Shown: one piece after another, positions 1 through 11,800 of the stretch | Layout: every line of letters begins with the position of its first letter | Position numbering within the stretch: position 1 is the stretch's first letter | Source: Malachius bipustulatus | Taxonomy: Eukaryota; Arthropoda; Insecta; Coleoptera; Melyridae | Assembly: GCA_910589415.1 (NCBI GenBank) | Contig: OU342632.1 | Coordinates: 14,263,507-14,327,506 of the forward strand | Direction: 5' to 3' | DNA length: 64,000 nucleotides | Made by a program: the position numbers and the translations under genes | Notes under the pieces: generated by a model | What the model was told of the DNA's origin: nothing | What the model saw: only the letters and a program-made list of their open reading frames with translations | Database searches by the model: none

Positions 1-117
1 TGAAAATGGAAAATTGCAATTTTCATTTGTTTATAACTCATAAATTCGTCGTTACAAATTTTAACTGTAAACATCATTTTTATTACTTTTTTTCAGGTAA
101 TCTGAAAATGTAATAAT
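1..117. repeat. Dispersed AT-rich repeat, cut by window edge
   Basis: This stretch resembles 55030-55230 in the same orientation: both have an ATTTTCA(C)TTGTTTATAA segment, then a T-rich run, then a CCATTTAAAA-like segment. A third related piece lies inside the inverted-repeat element at 51330-51400. It is probably the edge of a dispersed non-autonomous element. No coding content is seen. Confidence 0.4.
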
Positions 118-306
118 ATACAGGGTGTACCATTTAAAAAAAGAAAAATATGGCAACTTCCGGTATAACAGGAAGTGGTGTGAGGTTGTGAATATTTTAG
201 TTCAGCTCGTCAAAACCGAAATTATACACGCACAAATTTTTAGACTTCTACTCCCAGGACTTCTCCATATAAAAATGCCCTAAGGTTCTCGCGCCTCACC
301 CTGTAT
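118..306. mobile_element. Short MITE-like element with ATACAGGGTG termini
   Basis: The 189-bp interval begins with ATACAGGGTG and ends with its exact reverse complement CACCCTGTAT. Beyond these 10-bp ends the two halves do not pair well, so this may be a deletion product of a longer palindromic element or a solo pair of ends. The same termini bound several longer inverted-repeat elements in this window. Superfamily unknown. Confidence 0.5.
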
Positions 307-1519
307 GTATTTTAATGTTTCTTAACCCGACAGATCTGCTGGGAAGTCCGGATCCGGACTTTGGATGGACTGAAGCAATCTACAAGCTAAAAACACTCAT
401 AATTATTATTGGACCTCATAATTATCATCTAGTTACTGCTAACTTTGTGTTTTGACAACAAAAAAAAATCAAAACGAACAACACTGCCAAATTTCAAAGC
501 AGCCCCTCTCTTGTTAACAACTATTACAAACGGAACTCAAGATCGCATATCTCTCTTACTTTTACATGATGATACATAAAAATTGGATCTAGTCTTCTTT
601 AATGAAAAAGTTTTCATAGGTAACACTTTCTACGCTGGAAAATAAGAACTGCATGGAGGTTCTAGTCAGATTTATCTATAAAAATATATCCAATCCAAGC
701 TTCGGAAATTGAGCGCCTGGAATTATCTAAAGCGGAAATTTATATTTATGGAGTAGAAACTCTAATAATGAGGAAGAAGTTTTACCTACTTTAAAAGTCG
801 ATATTGTAGAAAAATGATTTTCTTGGTTAAACAAGTTTATTAATAAATGAAAACTTGTAGGTACTACAAAATAGTTGTATATTTAAGTTATAAAGAATGT
901 AGGTACCTACTACCTACTTATGTTATAAAAGTTTCACGCGGGAGGTTTTTATACTCCGAGGTTTTAATGGAAGGATTTTCAATTGCCTGGGAATCGAAGG
1001 ACATGTTTATTTGTTATCATATACGATTATTATTTTGTCGAATAGGATATGTAACTAGAGTAACGGATATGGCTTTAAGATCGGCAGATAATAATTAATA
1101 TAGACAGTGTAGCGGTTAAGAGCAGAAGAAAAAGAAGAAGAAAGAGAATTGTAATTATTATAATTATGTTTAAATAAAAAGAATGATAATCGACTGAATC
1201 GTAACTACCGGACCTTATAGTATAAACAAAAACACTAAAACAGCATATAAACATTTGTAAAAAGGAACAAAGAAAAACAAGATCACGAAGCAGACTCAGT
1301 CAAAAAACGTCTGTTCATGTGAAAGTTGACGGTGTTCCTTCAAGAGAACCGACAAGAGTTCCGGTGTACTCGACAAGAAATATTTTTATGGTATACTCGT
1401 ATGTATTCATCTAATAAATCAAGTAGCGGGTATGCCTTTTTGAAGACACACCATCGACTAGCTGATAATGTGAATAAGTCGTTAAGGCTTCTATATCCTT
1501 TCATATTTAGACAGGACTT
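307..1519. other. No gene seen; one perfect palindrome
   Basis: AT-rich DNA with no recognisable coding sequence. Its only notable item is a perfect 18-bp palindrome, AAGTCCGGATCCGGACTT, at 344-361. Short open frames here look like chance. Confidence 0.5.
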
Positions 1520-2060
1520 AGTTAATACAAAAGTTCCTTTCATTTGATAAGGTTTAACATTACTTTCACCCAGGTTTCCCTAAAGTTCAACGGTCCAAGG
1601 ACTTCAATCTACGCGAGTTTGTGCACTGCATGGCGCTCAAATATGTATAACATGAGAAGCTTTATCGTCTTTTTCATTGCAGAATACACATGCTGATTCT
1701 TTTCTGCTGTAGATCCTAATCTTATGTAAGGTGTGGTCTCTCAAGTGGAAGAGTCCCACCACCGTTCTAATCTTAATCCTGCTTATATGCAGTACTTCCC
1801 TGGCAATACTCGAATTAAGGACTTCCATCACCGACTTGCTATGCTCATTTCCAAGTAAACGGATTCTGAGTCTCTCTCATTGAGACATTGTGTTTCTTGG
1901 GATATCAAACACTGGTTTAGGCCCAATGAAAACTGCTGCAGCGCCTCTTCCGACTATAATAATAGTTGATCCGAAGCCTCCAGCCTCATTGGCAGCTACC
2001 ATGCATACTTGATACCCAAGCAAGCAAGTGTATCTGGCTTGATCAACTCCAGTAACATTA
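1520..2060 (-). pseudogene. LINE (non-LTR retrotransposon) RNase H and C-terminal tail remnant
   Basis: On the minus strand, 2045-1880 reads like the end of a LINE RNase H domain: a degraded version of the loop that normally precedes the ANEAA helix (MVAANEAGG), then RGAAAVFIGPKPVFDIP, matching the usual 'ARRGA..PFIGPEP.F.I' segment. Further along, 1831-1640 reads LHISRIKIRTVVGLFHLRDH, then a CVFC pair and SHVI. This corresponds to the C-terminal region after RNase H in Jockey/R1-type elements, which ends in a CxxC...H zinc-knuckle-like motif. The trace continues to about 1520 (KGTFVL) but is broken by stops and frame changes. It is a dead 5'-truncated fragment. An immunoglobulin-domain reading of 1877-2194 was considered and dropped because the downstream LINE tail is collinear. 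The clade is inferred from general resemblance only. Confidence 0.65.
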
Positions 2061-2639
2061 CTTGCACTAGTACACGTCAACACGTACAAAAAATGGTACT
2101 TGGTCTCTTCCGTTATTCTAATTAATATCATCATAATCAACTGTCGATTGAAATTAGTATCATTATATATTAATGACATAATATTAATGAGCATTCAACC
2201 TTAACGAGATTTACACCCTTGTTAATTAAAACTGAGTTCCTTTCGTACCATCGTCGAGGTAACAAGCGCTCGCGTAGTTAATTGTTAATTAATTAATTAA
2301 TTAATTAACAATTAATTGTTTAATTATTAATTAATCATTTAATTGTTCGTTTCGTTGGGAATCGTCAGATACACCCTAAATCGTGGTCGTTATGGACAGT
2401 GAGTTAATCAGCAAGGTGCAGTAAGTACCTCATTACTTGAAATTTACTTTGTGCTCCTGTCCTAATCTTAGGCTTCGCTCTGGTCCTTCACCCTATTATA
2501 ACATCTATTAATAATTAGTCCACACCTAAGCATATCACCCGCTCAATGTGGACTACTTAGAAGTTACACTCTTCAATTATTATTTTGAAAGTGAAAAACA
2601 TTTTGACAAGCTTTATTAGAACCATTAAAAGCTTCCTAG
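2061..2639. other. No gene; AT palindrome
   Basis: Non-coding AT-rich DNA. A perfect 36-bp palindrome made of TTAA/AATT units lies at 2279-2314, followed by more TTAATTA runs to 2335. It may be simple-sequence expansion. Confidence 0.5.
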
Positions 2640-3010
2640 TGCTGTCAGTTTTTGTAATGACGCATCCCGGCTTTTCCTGGGTGGTTCCAGCCCTCACCCT
2701 CATCCCGGTCGACCCCTAATGTCACGTGTACGGTACAGCCCCGCTGTCAGCGCGTCGCGTCCTAACTAGACTCTCGGCTCGGCTCCCGCGGTGTTTACTC
2801 AGAACGCTCCTATTCCATATTTCACCGCACACATACACCCGGCCAGACTCACATATGTGCCGGTGCGGTGTTAATTGAAAACAAACACAATTGCCCTTTC
2901 GGTTCGTACTTCGTATCGTGGCGATAGTTGGGAAGTTGGGTAGTTTCGTGTTGCGGAGCGCCAGGTCGTTGGTCGTCCAAACGCCCGTCGCCTCGACAAA
3001 TAATTCTACC
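2640..3010. promoter_or_regulatory. GC-rich island (candidate regulatory element)
   Basis: The block is markedly richer in G, C and CpG than its surroundings, with CACGTG-like (TCACGTGTAC) and GCGCGTCGCGTC words. No open frame resembles a known protein. Non-coding exon, promoter or enhancer are all possible; the strand is unknown. Confidence 0.3.
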
Positions 3011-4470
3011 TATGGGACGGGATAGCATACAAAAGTCAACCTAGATTGGAATTAATGGGAATTCCGAGTTAATAAATAGTTATTGATTATTGGGGTCTGT
3101 ATATCGATTCGAGCAATACGGCAATACGGGAGAACAATTATTCAAGGATACCTACTTCTAAAAACACCCACCACATTATACATACATATAATTAATAATT
3201 ATTATAAATAAAATAATATGTTATGAAGAGTAATACTGATAAGGACTAAGGACTTAGGTAGATAGGTAAATATGTTTCGCGAAACGGATAGCTTTGAATG
3301 AAATCGCTGGACGCGTGTAGAAACGACATCTAATTTTGATATGGAAAACGGAACGTTTTTCAAATATTTTTCAAACGTAGATAAAATTTTGAGTGAAATA
3401 TGGATAACTGAGGTGTAATTTTTGCGCGACCTCGCTCGCTTCGCTCGTTCGTCCCGCAAACATTCCACCGGTTACACAAAATAATACATTTCATAACTGG
3501 TTACATTTAAACAGCTATTATTGTCACATATTTCATAAAATCGATTTAGAATGTTCACCGAGCGACCAAAATTTAATAGACGACCTTTTGGTGTTGGTGA
3601 CTGTAAAACGATTTCTCAAAAAAACTTCCAAACTAATTCTAACAACGGGTTTTGCAAGTTAAACTGCTTAAATTAAAAAAAAAGTTACACTGCACTCGTA
3701 ACGTAAGGATATTATAGAAAACTTATCCTAGACTCCTTTTTGCAAAAATAATGTAGTTAAGTTCTTCATTAAAAGTTGCTTACCGATTCTCAACTGACAT
3801 TACATACTATAGGTAATTCACATAGGTACATAAAAGTCAGCACTTGCATGGGATGCGCTTACATTCGACGTGCTAAAAATCATCAAATTCCCTTCTATAT
3901 CATGTTTTTCTATCGTCAAGATTTCAGAGTCAAGCTATGTTCTCGTTTGAACGTAGTCAAAAGCGAATGCGTACACACTTTAAACAACCGAAAATATCTA
4001 AGAGTTGCTAGCGAAAGCAATTTGTGTGTCTAGACCGGAAAGTGATATCTGGCTGTACGAGACTTGAATATTTTAAATACAGAACTAAGAATACGCACAC
4101 ATTATTCTTTGTGCGGTCAAAATATTACACTAAAAGCATGATGTACAAATAGAAAAGAAATCCGCAATGAATTATCGGAAATCAGCACTGACGTAATTAA
4201 ATACCTATCCGCATGTTAATTATGTTGTCCTATCCAAAATCCAATTCAAAATAGTATAATTAATAAGTTAGTAGGTATTAAGAACTGTAAGGACGCCGTC
4301 TCCAATAGTTTTATGACGCTTATGACGATTTTTTCCAGATTGGATTTGAAATTAAATATGAATTTAATATTTTGATATTTTCATCCCCAATTCGATCCCC
4401 AAATTTATGTTCAAATTTAATTGTATATGCGCATATTGAAAAATAAGCATACAACATATCAACAAAGGTT
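3011..4470. other. No gene; probable decayed repeats
   Basis: No supported gene. At 3428-3450 a CTCGCTCGCTTCGCTCG run sits in AT-rich DNA, a composition commonly seen in insect dispersed repeats. GTTTCGCGAAAC, a 12-bp palindrome, lies at about 3273. No complete element ends were found. Confidence 0.4.
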
Positions 4471-4545
4471 TCGATAACCTAGTGGTTAGGGTGCGTCCAT
4501 GATCCAAAGGTCCTGAGATCGTTACCCGAACAAAGATTTTTCTTC
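4471..4545 (+). repeat. tRNA-like sequence (SINE head or tRNA pseudogene)
   Basis: TAACCTAGTGGTTAGG at 4475-4490 fits a pol III A box. About 30 bases on, GATCGTTACCC is a weak B box, followed by a T-rich stretch. The cloverleaf is not convincing and acceptor pairing is absent, so a tRNA-derived SINE or decayed tRNA copy is more likely than a functional tRNA. Confidence 0.35.
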
Positions 4546-4606
4546 TAATTATATAAAGTTAAAATATTTCCAAAATATAAAATTGCTTGTCGAATTATCT
4601 GTCGAG

Positions 4607-4671
4607 TATACAGACTGGAAACTTGTATGAAATAATATCTCTGACCCACTTACAAGTTTCCACCCTGTATA
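4607..4671. repeat. 65-bp inverted repeat with TATACAG ends
   Basis: About 20 bases at each end are inverted: TATACAG...GGAAACTTGTA on the left and TACAAGTTTCC...CTGTATA on the right, with two or three mismatches. It looks like a minimal deletion derivative of the ATACAGG-ended elements. Confidence 0.5.
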
Positions 4672-4796
4672 AGCACGAGTCACTACCTTTAAAATCAGAC
4701 ATGTAAGCAATCAGAGTTCAATTAAGCACAAAATATTTATTAAATCGTTTCATAAAGTTTCCATTCTTATTGTCATTTTAGTTTCGAAATGACATT

Positions 4797-4851
4797 CTTT
4801 TAGGCAAAAGTGCCTAAAAGTGACATTCTTTTGAGCACTTGTGCTTAAAAG
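4797..4851. repeat. Two adjacent hairpins in a repeated context
   Basis: The hairpin at 4797-4820 has a perfect 10-bp stem (CTTTTAGGCA/TGCCTAAAAG) and a 4-base loop. The one at 4828-4851 has an 11-bp stem with one mismatch. Each follows TGACATT, and the pair is nested in a looser outer inverted repeat (about 4755-4885) with TTGTCATTT/AAATGACAA arms. Both a transposon core and a structured RNA are possible. Confidence 0.5.
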
Positions 4852-5302
4852 TGACATAAATGACAATGAAAAGGAAGTTTTCATGAATCTTCATGAATAC
4901 TTTCACAATATAAATCTCAAGAGTTCATAAATTTATATTTCTTGACGGCTTACAATCCATAAATTGTTGTTTATTTGGCCACTTAACAAAAAATATTGTG
5001 TGATGCACATTGCAAAAAAAGTGTTTGATAACTTTGATTGTCAAACTCGGCCTTCGGCTTCGTTTGGCAATTTTCGTCCTTCAAAAAGCTGTTTTAATAG
5101 TTTCCATACTAAGTATAGTTAAAACGCCTATTTCTAATTTTCGCATGTTGGCCGTTTTCGTCTATGCTTAAAACACCACCATTTTGCAACTTCACAAATA
5201 AGATCACAAATCCAAAAACAACCCTTTTTTTTCAAATATTTGACGGTCAAAAAATTAACCAAATAACACCAAGCTAATCCATAGCCAAATGAAATAAATA
5301 CA
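4852..5302. other. No gene seen
   Basis: AT-rich non-coding DNA. A GCCTTCGGC word near 5051 makes a small hairpin. No other structure noted. Confidence 0.4.
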
Positions 5303-6498
5303 TATACACCGTGTTTTATATTAAGTCGGCACTATTGCTAACTTCGTTATTATTTGAGCTAGAAAGTCGATTAAATTAGCAAACTAGTAGTATTTTTTCT
5401 CCTGAATAAAATGGCGAAAGCAGAAAAACAATTGAACATCGCGTTTTCGAGATATTCAAAAAAATGTAATTTTTTTAATGGAACACCCTATGTATTTTTG
5501 GATAGATCGTTGCAAATTTTTTTTAAAGAAAAAAGTCTTTGTGCACTATGATCCTAAAATAATAAATTCATTGATTATTTATTATTTTACTACTCCTAAA
5601 ATAGGCTGCGATAATTAATGTAATTTAGTGTACCTACCTACGTAATGTAAGGTAAAAAAATATGTCGTCCTCAATAATGCATTTTTGAATAAAAAAATAC
5701 ACAAAAAAAGGAGTTGTTATATTGAAAAGGATTTAATTTTAAATAAACAAATAACAGAACTTGTCCGTGTTTTAAATTAAGTCGGCACTACTGCTAACTT
5801 CGTTATTATTTAACCTAAAAAGTCGGTTAAATTAGTAAACTAGTAGTATTTTTTCTCCTGAATAAAACGATGAAAACAGGAAAACAATTGAACATCGCGT
5901 TTTCGAGATATTTAAAAAAATGAACATTTTTTATAGAACACCCTGTATATTTTTAGATGGATCGGTTGCAAATTTTTTTTTAAGGAAAAAGTCTCTATGC
6001 ACTATGATCCTAAAATAATAAAATTTTGCAACACAAACAAGTTCTGTTATTTGTTTATGTAAAATTAAATCCTTTTCAAGGTAACAACTCTTATTTTTAG
6101 TGTATTTTTTAATTGAAAAATACACTATTGAGGACGACATAATTTTTTTACCTTACATTACGTAGGTACACTAAATTACAATAATTGTCGCAGCCTACTT
6201 TGGGAGTAATAAAATAATGAATAATTAATGAATTTATTATTTTAGGATCATAGTGTATAAAGACTTTTCCCTTTAAAAGAAAATTTGCAACCGATCCATC
6301 CAAAAATATATAGGGTGTTCCATTAAAAAAGTTAATTTTTTTTAAATATCTCGAAATCGCGATGTTCAATTGTTTTTCTGCTTTCGCCATTTTATTCAGG
6401 AGAAAAAATACTACTAGTTTGCTAATTTAACCGACTTTCTAGGTTAAATAATAACGAAGTTAGCAATAGTGCCGACTTAATATAAAACACGGTGTATA
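5303..6498. mobile_element. Compound inverted-repeat element (TATACACCG ends)
   Basis: The left end (TATACACCGTGTTTTATATT) is mirrored by the right end at 6479-6498. Inside are three copies of one roughly 450-bp unit: forward at 5305-5760, forward but partial at 5762-6025, and inverted at about 6026-6496. Each carries the sequence following GTCGGCACTA and an internal ACACCCT(A/G)TAT word. The arms diverge by scattered substitutions, so this is not recent. Short open frames in the arms are side effects of the repeat. This looks like one MITE nested in, or partly duplicated next to, another. No transposase is present. Confidence 0.7.
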
Positions 6499-6949
6499 CT
6501 GCTGTATTTATTAGTGTGGAATAGCTTAGAAAAAATCTCTTTCATGGCAGAGAATACATTTACGCCATAGAAGAACTCACGGAACTTTACCACCTTAGAC
6601 TACTGGGACAGGCAACATCTTATCACTTAAGATACACACCAACTCGACAATGACTTATCGTGACTGCTACTATATGTATATGTATAAAAAAAAAATACAC
6701 AGACTAATTTTATTTATTCAGAGTACCTACTCTAAATTGAAAAATACAAGAGTAAAAATAACCCCCCGGGGAAAATAATAATTATTCTATTCACGTACAC
6801 TTCGCAGAGGTAGGTAGGTACTAGCTGCGTGGAAACTTTGCTTTCACTATTCTTTTTCTACAGGTAATTTTCAACCCCTCCTGTTTCTGTATACATATAT
6901 GTATATGGAATTTTGAATCATAATTTGATGCACGTATTAAACATATACC
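6499..6949. other. No gene seen
   Basis: AT-rich non-coding DNA between two inverted-repeat elements; nothing recognised. Confidence 0.4.
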
Positions 6950-7946
6950 TACAGGGTGATTCATGACTAATGCGACGTAGTAAAATGTCAGGTAGGGGAC
7001 ATCGAAGCAAATATAAATCTTTGACAATTTTTTTTGGCAACAGGTACGAAGATACAGAGTGTTTTCTATGTTTGGGCTAAAATTTTAAAAGTTTTTTTTT
7101 GCAACGATTTGATGAAATCTAACAAAATTTAGCAGAAACACTCTTCTACCGACATGCACTTCAAGACGACGACCAATCGGCAAATTGAAAATCCAGGACC
7201 GTACTTGAAAAAAAAGTTGCACTTTTTTGACAGAAAAGCACATTTTCCGATCAACTTTCGTAAAAAGCGGCATCGGCTTCGGAAAGTACAGGAAAAATGC
7301 TATGCAATAAGCTTCTTATATCGAACGGCACACTTCGGCCAGTTCAACATAATAAAATCAAAATAAGAACTTGCCTGCCCAAACTTCAATTTTAAATTTT
7401 CCGCACAAATTGTTTCTAATGTTCTTCAAAATTCATTTGTCAAATTCCCTAAAACTGAGGTACTTCGAATTTACGGGATAGCCTATATTGCTAAAATTTT
7501 AAATCTAGAAACCAGGGCTATCTATCCCGTAAATTCGTAGTCTAAGAGCTTTTGAAATAATTTTCAATGAATTTTGAGGAACATTAGAAACAATTTGTGC
7601 AGAAAAATTGAAATTCAAGTTTAGTCAGGTACAAGTTCTTACTATGATCTTATTTTGTTAAACCGGTAGAAGTGTGCCGTTCGATTTAAGGAGCTCATTT
7701 CATAGTATTTTTCCTGCACTTTCCGAATCCGATGCCGTTTTTCCCCCCGAAAGTCGATCTGAAAATGTGATTTTCTGTCAAAAAAGTGCAAATCATTTCT
7801 TTGCGAGTACGGTCCAATTTTCCGATAGGTCATTTTGAAAAGCCTTGGTAGACGAGTGTTCCTGCTAACTTCCTGCTGCCTAGACTTACCTCGATGTCCC
7901 CTACCTGGAATTTAACCACGTCGTATTTGTCATGAATCACCCTGTA
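6950..7946. mobile_element. 1-kb imperfect palindromic MITE-like element
   Basis: It begins TACAGGGTGATTCATGAC and ends with the reverse complement GTCATGAATCACCCTGTA. The arms pair imperfectly along the whole length: for example GGTAGGGGACATCGA near 6992 mirrors TCGATGTCCCCTACC near 7900, and GGACCGTACTTG near 7197 mirrors the segment near 7810. The centre (about 7470-7530) pairs GAATTTACGGGATAG with CTATCCCGTAAATTC. No transposase. The open frames of 60-70 codons here are mirrored between arms and not real. Confidence 0.7.
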
Positions 7947-8489
7947 TTTCTGCGCAAAATTATACTACAAAAAAATCCATGCTCATTCATATAAGCTCAT
8001 AGTAAGAAAAAACACCTCACTGTGTATAGGTATAATTATTTAATATGGCATTAACATGAATGATTAAGACCAATATGGCCTTCTTTTCTACTATGAAACT
8101 ATAAACTAGTTAAAAAAGTCGTCCTTCTTGTATTAATGAATTTTATAAAAATAATTTTTCAAGTGTTGGATTTTTTCCCACAACTGGCCGTGATATGGGC
8201 CCTATGTAGCTATTGGGAACAACAAATTTGGCCAGCTTGTGGCGCATGGCCAGTCTTGAAAGTGTAAGACCCCTAAATTATATAACATCATTCCATGATT
8301 GAATTGAAGGGACTAATTAATAATTATAATTTCCAAACATGCTATAATATGTAATAGTTTGTTTAGATATAATTAGTTGAAGATATTCCTCTTGTCTACT
8401 TGTCTAGTATGATGAAATAATGAAGGCGTTCTCTTTTATATTTCTTAGAAGCTCCTAAGTGTTCTCATGCGATTAAAAAACACAGCTTT
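7947..8489. other. No gene seen
   Basis: Non-coding. Several GGCCA/TGGCC words occur at 8185-8255 but make no convincing single structure. Confidence 0.4.
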
Positions 8490-8830
8490 TAGCACATAGC
8501 CGCTCATCAATCCTCACTGCCACCAATCTGACAACCTCGTCAGCTCGCATTTCCGTTGCCTGTGACCGCCCCGCCGCCGTCGACCGACTTGCCGCCGCCG
8601 CCGACGGCACTGCTGAATTACCTAAGCAGATATGCAAATTCGTCTCTGGCTCACTTTCTCCGTTCCCCAGTCTCTGCGTGCTTTTTCACGCCCGTTTGTC
8701 TCCTGTCTGCGCCCCGACGCCAGAAATTACCGCCTCCGTTGCCGCCACCACCGCCCGCCTGGATACAGGACATTCATTTAAATTTACGCCAGCTGCAGCC
8801 ACGGTTTTTGCAATAACCCTGCTGATAGAC
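8490..8830. promoter_or_regulatory. GC-rich island
   Basis: CpG- and CCGCCGCCG-rich block. A plus-strand frame of 86 codons here is proline-rich only because of the CCG repeats and matches nothing recognised. Possible regulatory island or non-coding exon. Confidence 0.3.
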
Positions 8831-10288
8831 GGTAAATAATTGGAGTTGCTGATGCTACCGCGAGATGTCAGGGAGATATTAAGACATAGTTAACTGATTA
8901 ACTTAAAAATGGTGTCTTTTACAAATTAAACATCTCCGAAAGGAGACAGAAACATGCACATAATTCTTTAATTATGCTGAGTAATTTTTGGCTAGACTGA
9001 AAGCCAGAGAATGATTCATGAGAAACACAGAGGCACTATAAAGAGATATCGGGAACCACAGATAGGATTATCTTACAATTTTATTATTTTAAAATCTTCA
9101 CCATAAAACTATGAAGTAAGTAGGTACTCTATTATAAGTATATTTTCCGGGTTTTATTCATCCTGATGTAACTATTCATTTTTGCTGTTTTTTTTTATAT
9201 ATCACATCAGGTAATCTCAGAACACTTCGAAACTATACGCCTATCCCAACTAGGTTATTGTTTCCGATCCTATAAGAAATGTTAGTAGACAAATGATACG
9301 AATGGTTATTGGTTGAATCGGGCTTCTGGAGACTCTGAGCATGGAAGGACAGGTCATGAGATCACTAACTTCCCACAATATCTCAGGTCCTGTCAAGTCC
9401 ATTCAAGAATTTCCAGTTTCCACTCTTGCAGAGTAACAACAAGAAGGAAGAAGTTTCTTGATCATAAATCACTATCCCAGCAACAGCTCTAAAGGGTGTC
9501 CAATATCTTTACGGTGTGCCGCATTGGGAAAGTCAAAATAATTTAAAAATATGGAATGACAAAATTACTTTCAGGTATTGTTTCGAGAGTTACATTATAT
9601 CCGCGATTAGATTAACATCCATAAATTTTGATTATTAAATGTTAAAAACTAGGCAAGCAGAATATCATCGGAAGACTGAAACTTATAATAATCTTTCAGA
9701 AATCAGAACCGACTTAAAATGTGTCAGTGCTTTATTTTCATCAGATTTTCGGGTAAGCATTTCAAACGCATTAATTTGATTGTAAATTTATGAAGAAGAC
9801 AAACATAATTTCGTCAGTCTTTATTTTCGAAGCATTTTGACATCCTTAAAACAGCTCGAAAAGGTGGGGGTGGCTTATGAAACCCCGTATAAACCCCGAC
9901 CGTCTCAAGCTTTTTCCGTCATTTTATCACGCTTCTTGGACGATAGCATCCAGAGCCTCCCAGTTCTTAGCGCCTATCGTTTGTACGTCTTCATTAATAT
10001 CATTTCAGCGTAATGTCCGCCTAGCTCCAACGCCTTTTACTGGATCAGTTGCGAGGGTCTTTTTTGGAGAGTAATTTCCATTTACTCAATAAATGTGTCT
10101 CGACTTTCTTAACCAACAAATTTTAACGTAGGTCGAAGAATCTTGATTTTGTAACATATTGGACATACTTTTTATTGTCCAAATTTCATGCGTATACGTT
10201 CCATAGGGACATAACATTAAATCTAATCAAGTAAATATTTATGTATTCTCATTATACACTTACTTTGTGGAGACCGTTCTGTAGCAGT
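8831..10288. other. No gene seen
   Basis: AT-rich, no recognised coding sequence or complete repeat. A 65-codon plus-strand frame at 9877-10074 starts at ATG but matches nothing I recognise. Confidence 0.4.
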
Positions 10289-10290
10289 TA

Positions 10291-11040
10291 TATACCGTGT
10301 GTCCCCGGATAGGTGAAACGACTCTTATAAAAGGCAAAAATTTTTTGATTTCAATTTTAATTTTTTGGGGTTCAGCCCTGCTTGGCTAAAGAATAATTTT
10401 AACAAAATTTTAGTTTTGAAAAATCAAGCATGCCTTGGAAATTTCCAAGAAACCGGTTTTTCTGTTGAATAAAATGCCTTTTATGTGGCAAAAACGACAA
10501 AAGGTTATTTGAAAAAGTTGTTCAGAATCAACATTTAGGTCCCTATACCAAATTTCAAAATCATAGATCAATTTTAATTTTTTTCATTTATTTTTATGTT
10601 TTATTTTATAAATCAAAGAATTTCATTTTGTAACAATGACTGCCATGGAAAAACCAAATTGTACCCATAGCAATAGAAATTTGTCAATATAAGTCTTTGT
10701 TACAAATGAAATTCTTTGATTTGTGAAATAAAAATTATAGTAAATGTAAAAATCAAAGTTGGCCTATGATTTTGAAATTTGGTGTAAAGACCTAAATGTT
10801 GATTCTTAACAAATTTTTCAAATAACATTTTGTCGTATTTGCCACATCAAAGGCACTTTACTCAACAGAAAAACCGGTTCCTTGGAAATTTCCAAGGCAT
10901 GCTTGATTTCTCAAAACTAAAATTTTGTCAGAAATTATTCTTTAGCCAAGCAGGGCTGAACCCCAAAAAATTAAAATTAAAATCAAAAATTTTTTGCCTT
11001 TTATAAGAGTCGTTTCACCTATCCGGGGACACACGGTATA
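10291..11040. mobile_element. 750-bp near-full-length palindromic MITE, TA target duplication
   Basis: The ends TATACCGTGTGTCCCCGGAT and its reverse complement bound a block whose two halves pair almost throughout; for example TTCAGCCCTGCTTGGCTAAA near 10371 is mirrored near 10942-10961. The dinucleotide TA directly flanks both sides (10289-10290 and 11041-11042), consistent with a TA target duplication. No coding sequence. Confidence 0.75.
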
Positions 11041-11460
11041 TAGGATGTCCCACACATTCAAACATCTACCTAAAAATTTGGCACAGAAGTTGTCCATGGA
11101 TCCAAATTAAATGTTCAAAAAGATACAGCCGATCAATGCCTTAAGAGAATTTTATGTTAAATTTACCTCTAATTTACGTATACCGAAGATCAAAGTGAGA
11201 GTAGAAATTTCGTAAATTCGTCTACCAATTTGGGAATTTTACCTATGAAGTTAAACTCATTTTACGGACCTAAAATTTATAGCAGAAAGTTAAGCCGGAT
11301 ACGCTCGGGGTGAGAGAAAGGTCACTAGAAGTATCTAATCAAGAGTGCATTGATGGGTTCGTAAATGAAACGTATTATTACAGGGGTGGTAACAAACAAT
11401 TTCGCCCCGTATACTTGGCATCTAAAAGCTTTTTTTCTGAAAATTTGAACGGTATGTTAT
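11041..11460. other. No gene seen
   Basis: Non-coding spacer between two inverted-repeat elements. A further GATGTCCCACAC word at 11043 may be a scrap of the same class of repeat. Confidence 0.4.
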
Positions 11461-11800
11461 ATACAGGGTTCCCAAAATCTATCTCCCAATATGGGCAACT
11501 TTCTAATTTTGCTAGATACAGAGTCGGTTAAATTGGCAAAGTTGGGCACTGAATGACTGAATGAAAATTAGTGACATCAATTATTTTTCAACAATAAAAA
11601 ATATATGACCTGAAATAAATGAATTTCAATTTTTCAGTTTTTTTCAGCATATTTCAGTAATAGCGGAATTTTTCAAAAATTTTGTTCCCCATTCTTAATA
11701 AGCATCAAATTGTGAACAACTTTGTCCATTTAATAAATTCTGTATCTGGAAAAATAAGAAAGCTGCCCATATTTGGAGATAGATTTTGGGAACCCTGTAT
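11461..11800. mobile_element. 340-bp MITE-like element, ATACAGGGTTCCCA ends
   Basis: ATACAGGGTTCCCAAAATCT at the left is mirrored by AGATTTTGGGAACCCTGTAT at the right. Pairing continues through the CCCAATATGGGCA(A/G)CTTTCT segment and then weakens. No coding content. Confidence 0.7.

Noticed and set aside
1877..2194. Immunoglobulin-domain exon (ARYTC...NEAGGFGST)
   Set aside because: The adjoining RGAAAVFIGPKP segment and the collinear LINE C-terminal tail to 1520 fit RNase H of a non-LTR retrotransposon much better.
4471..4545. Functional tRNA gene
   Set aside because: The A box is good but the B box is weak and the acceptor stem does not pair.
6148..6390. 80-codon protein within the TATACACCG element
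   Set aside because: The same frame appears in mirrored and direct copies of the repeat with disabling changes; it is a by-product of the repeat sequence.
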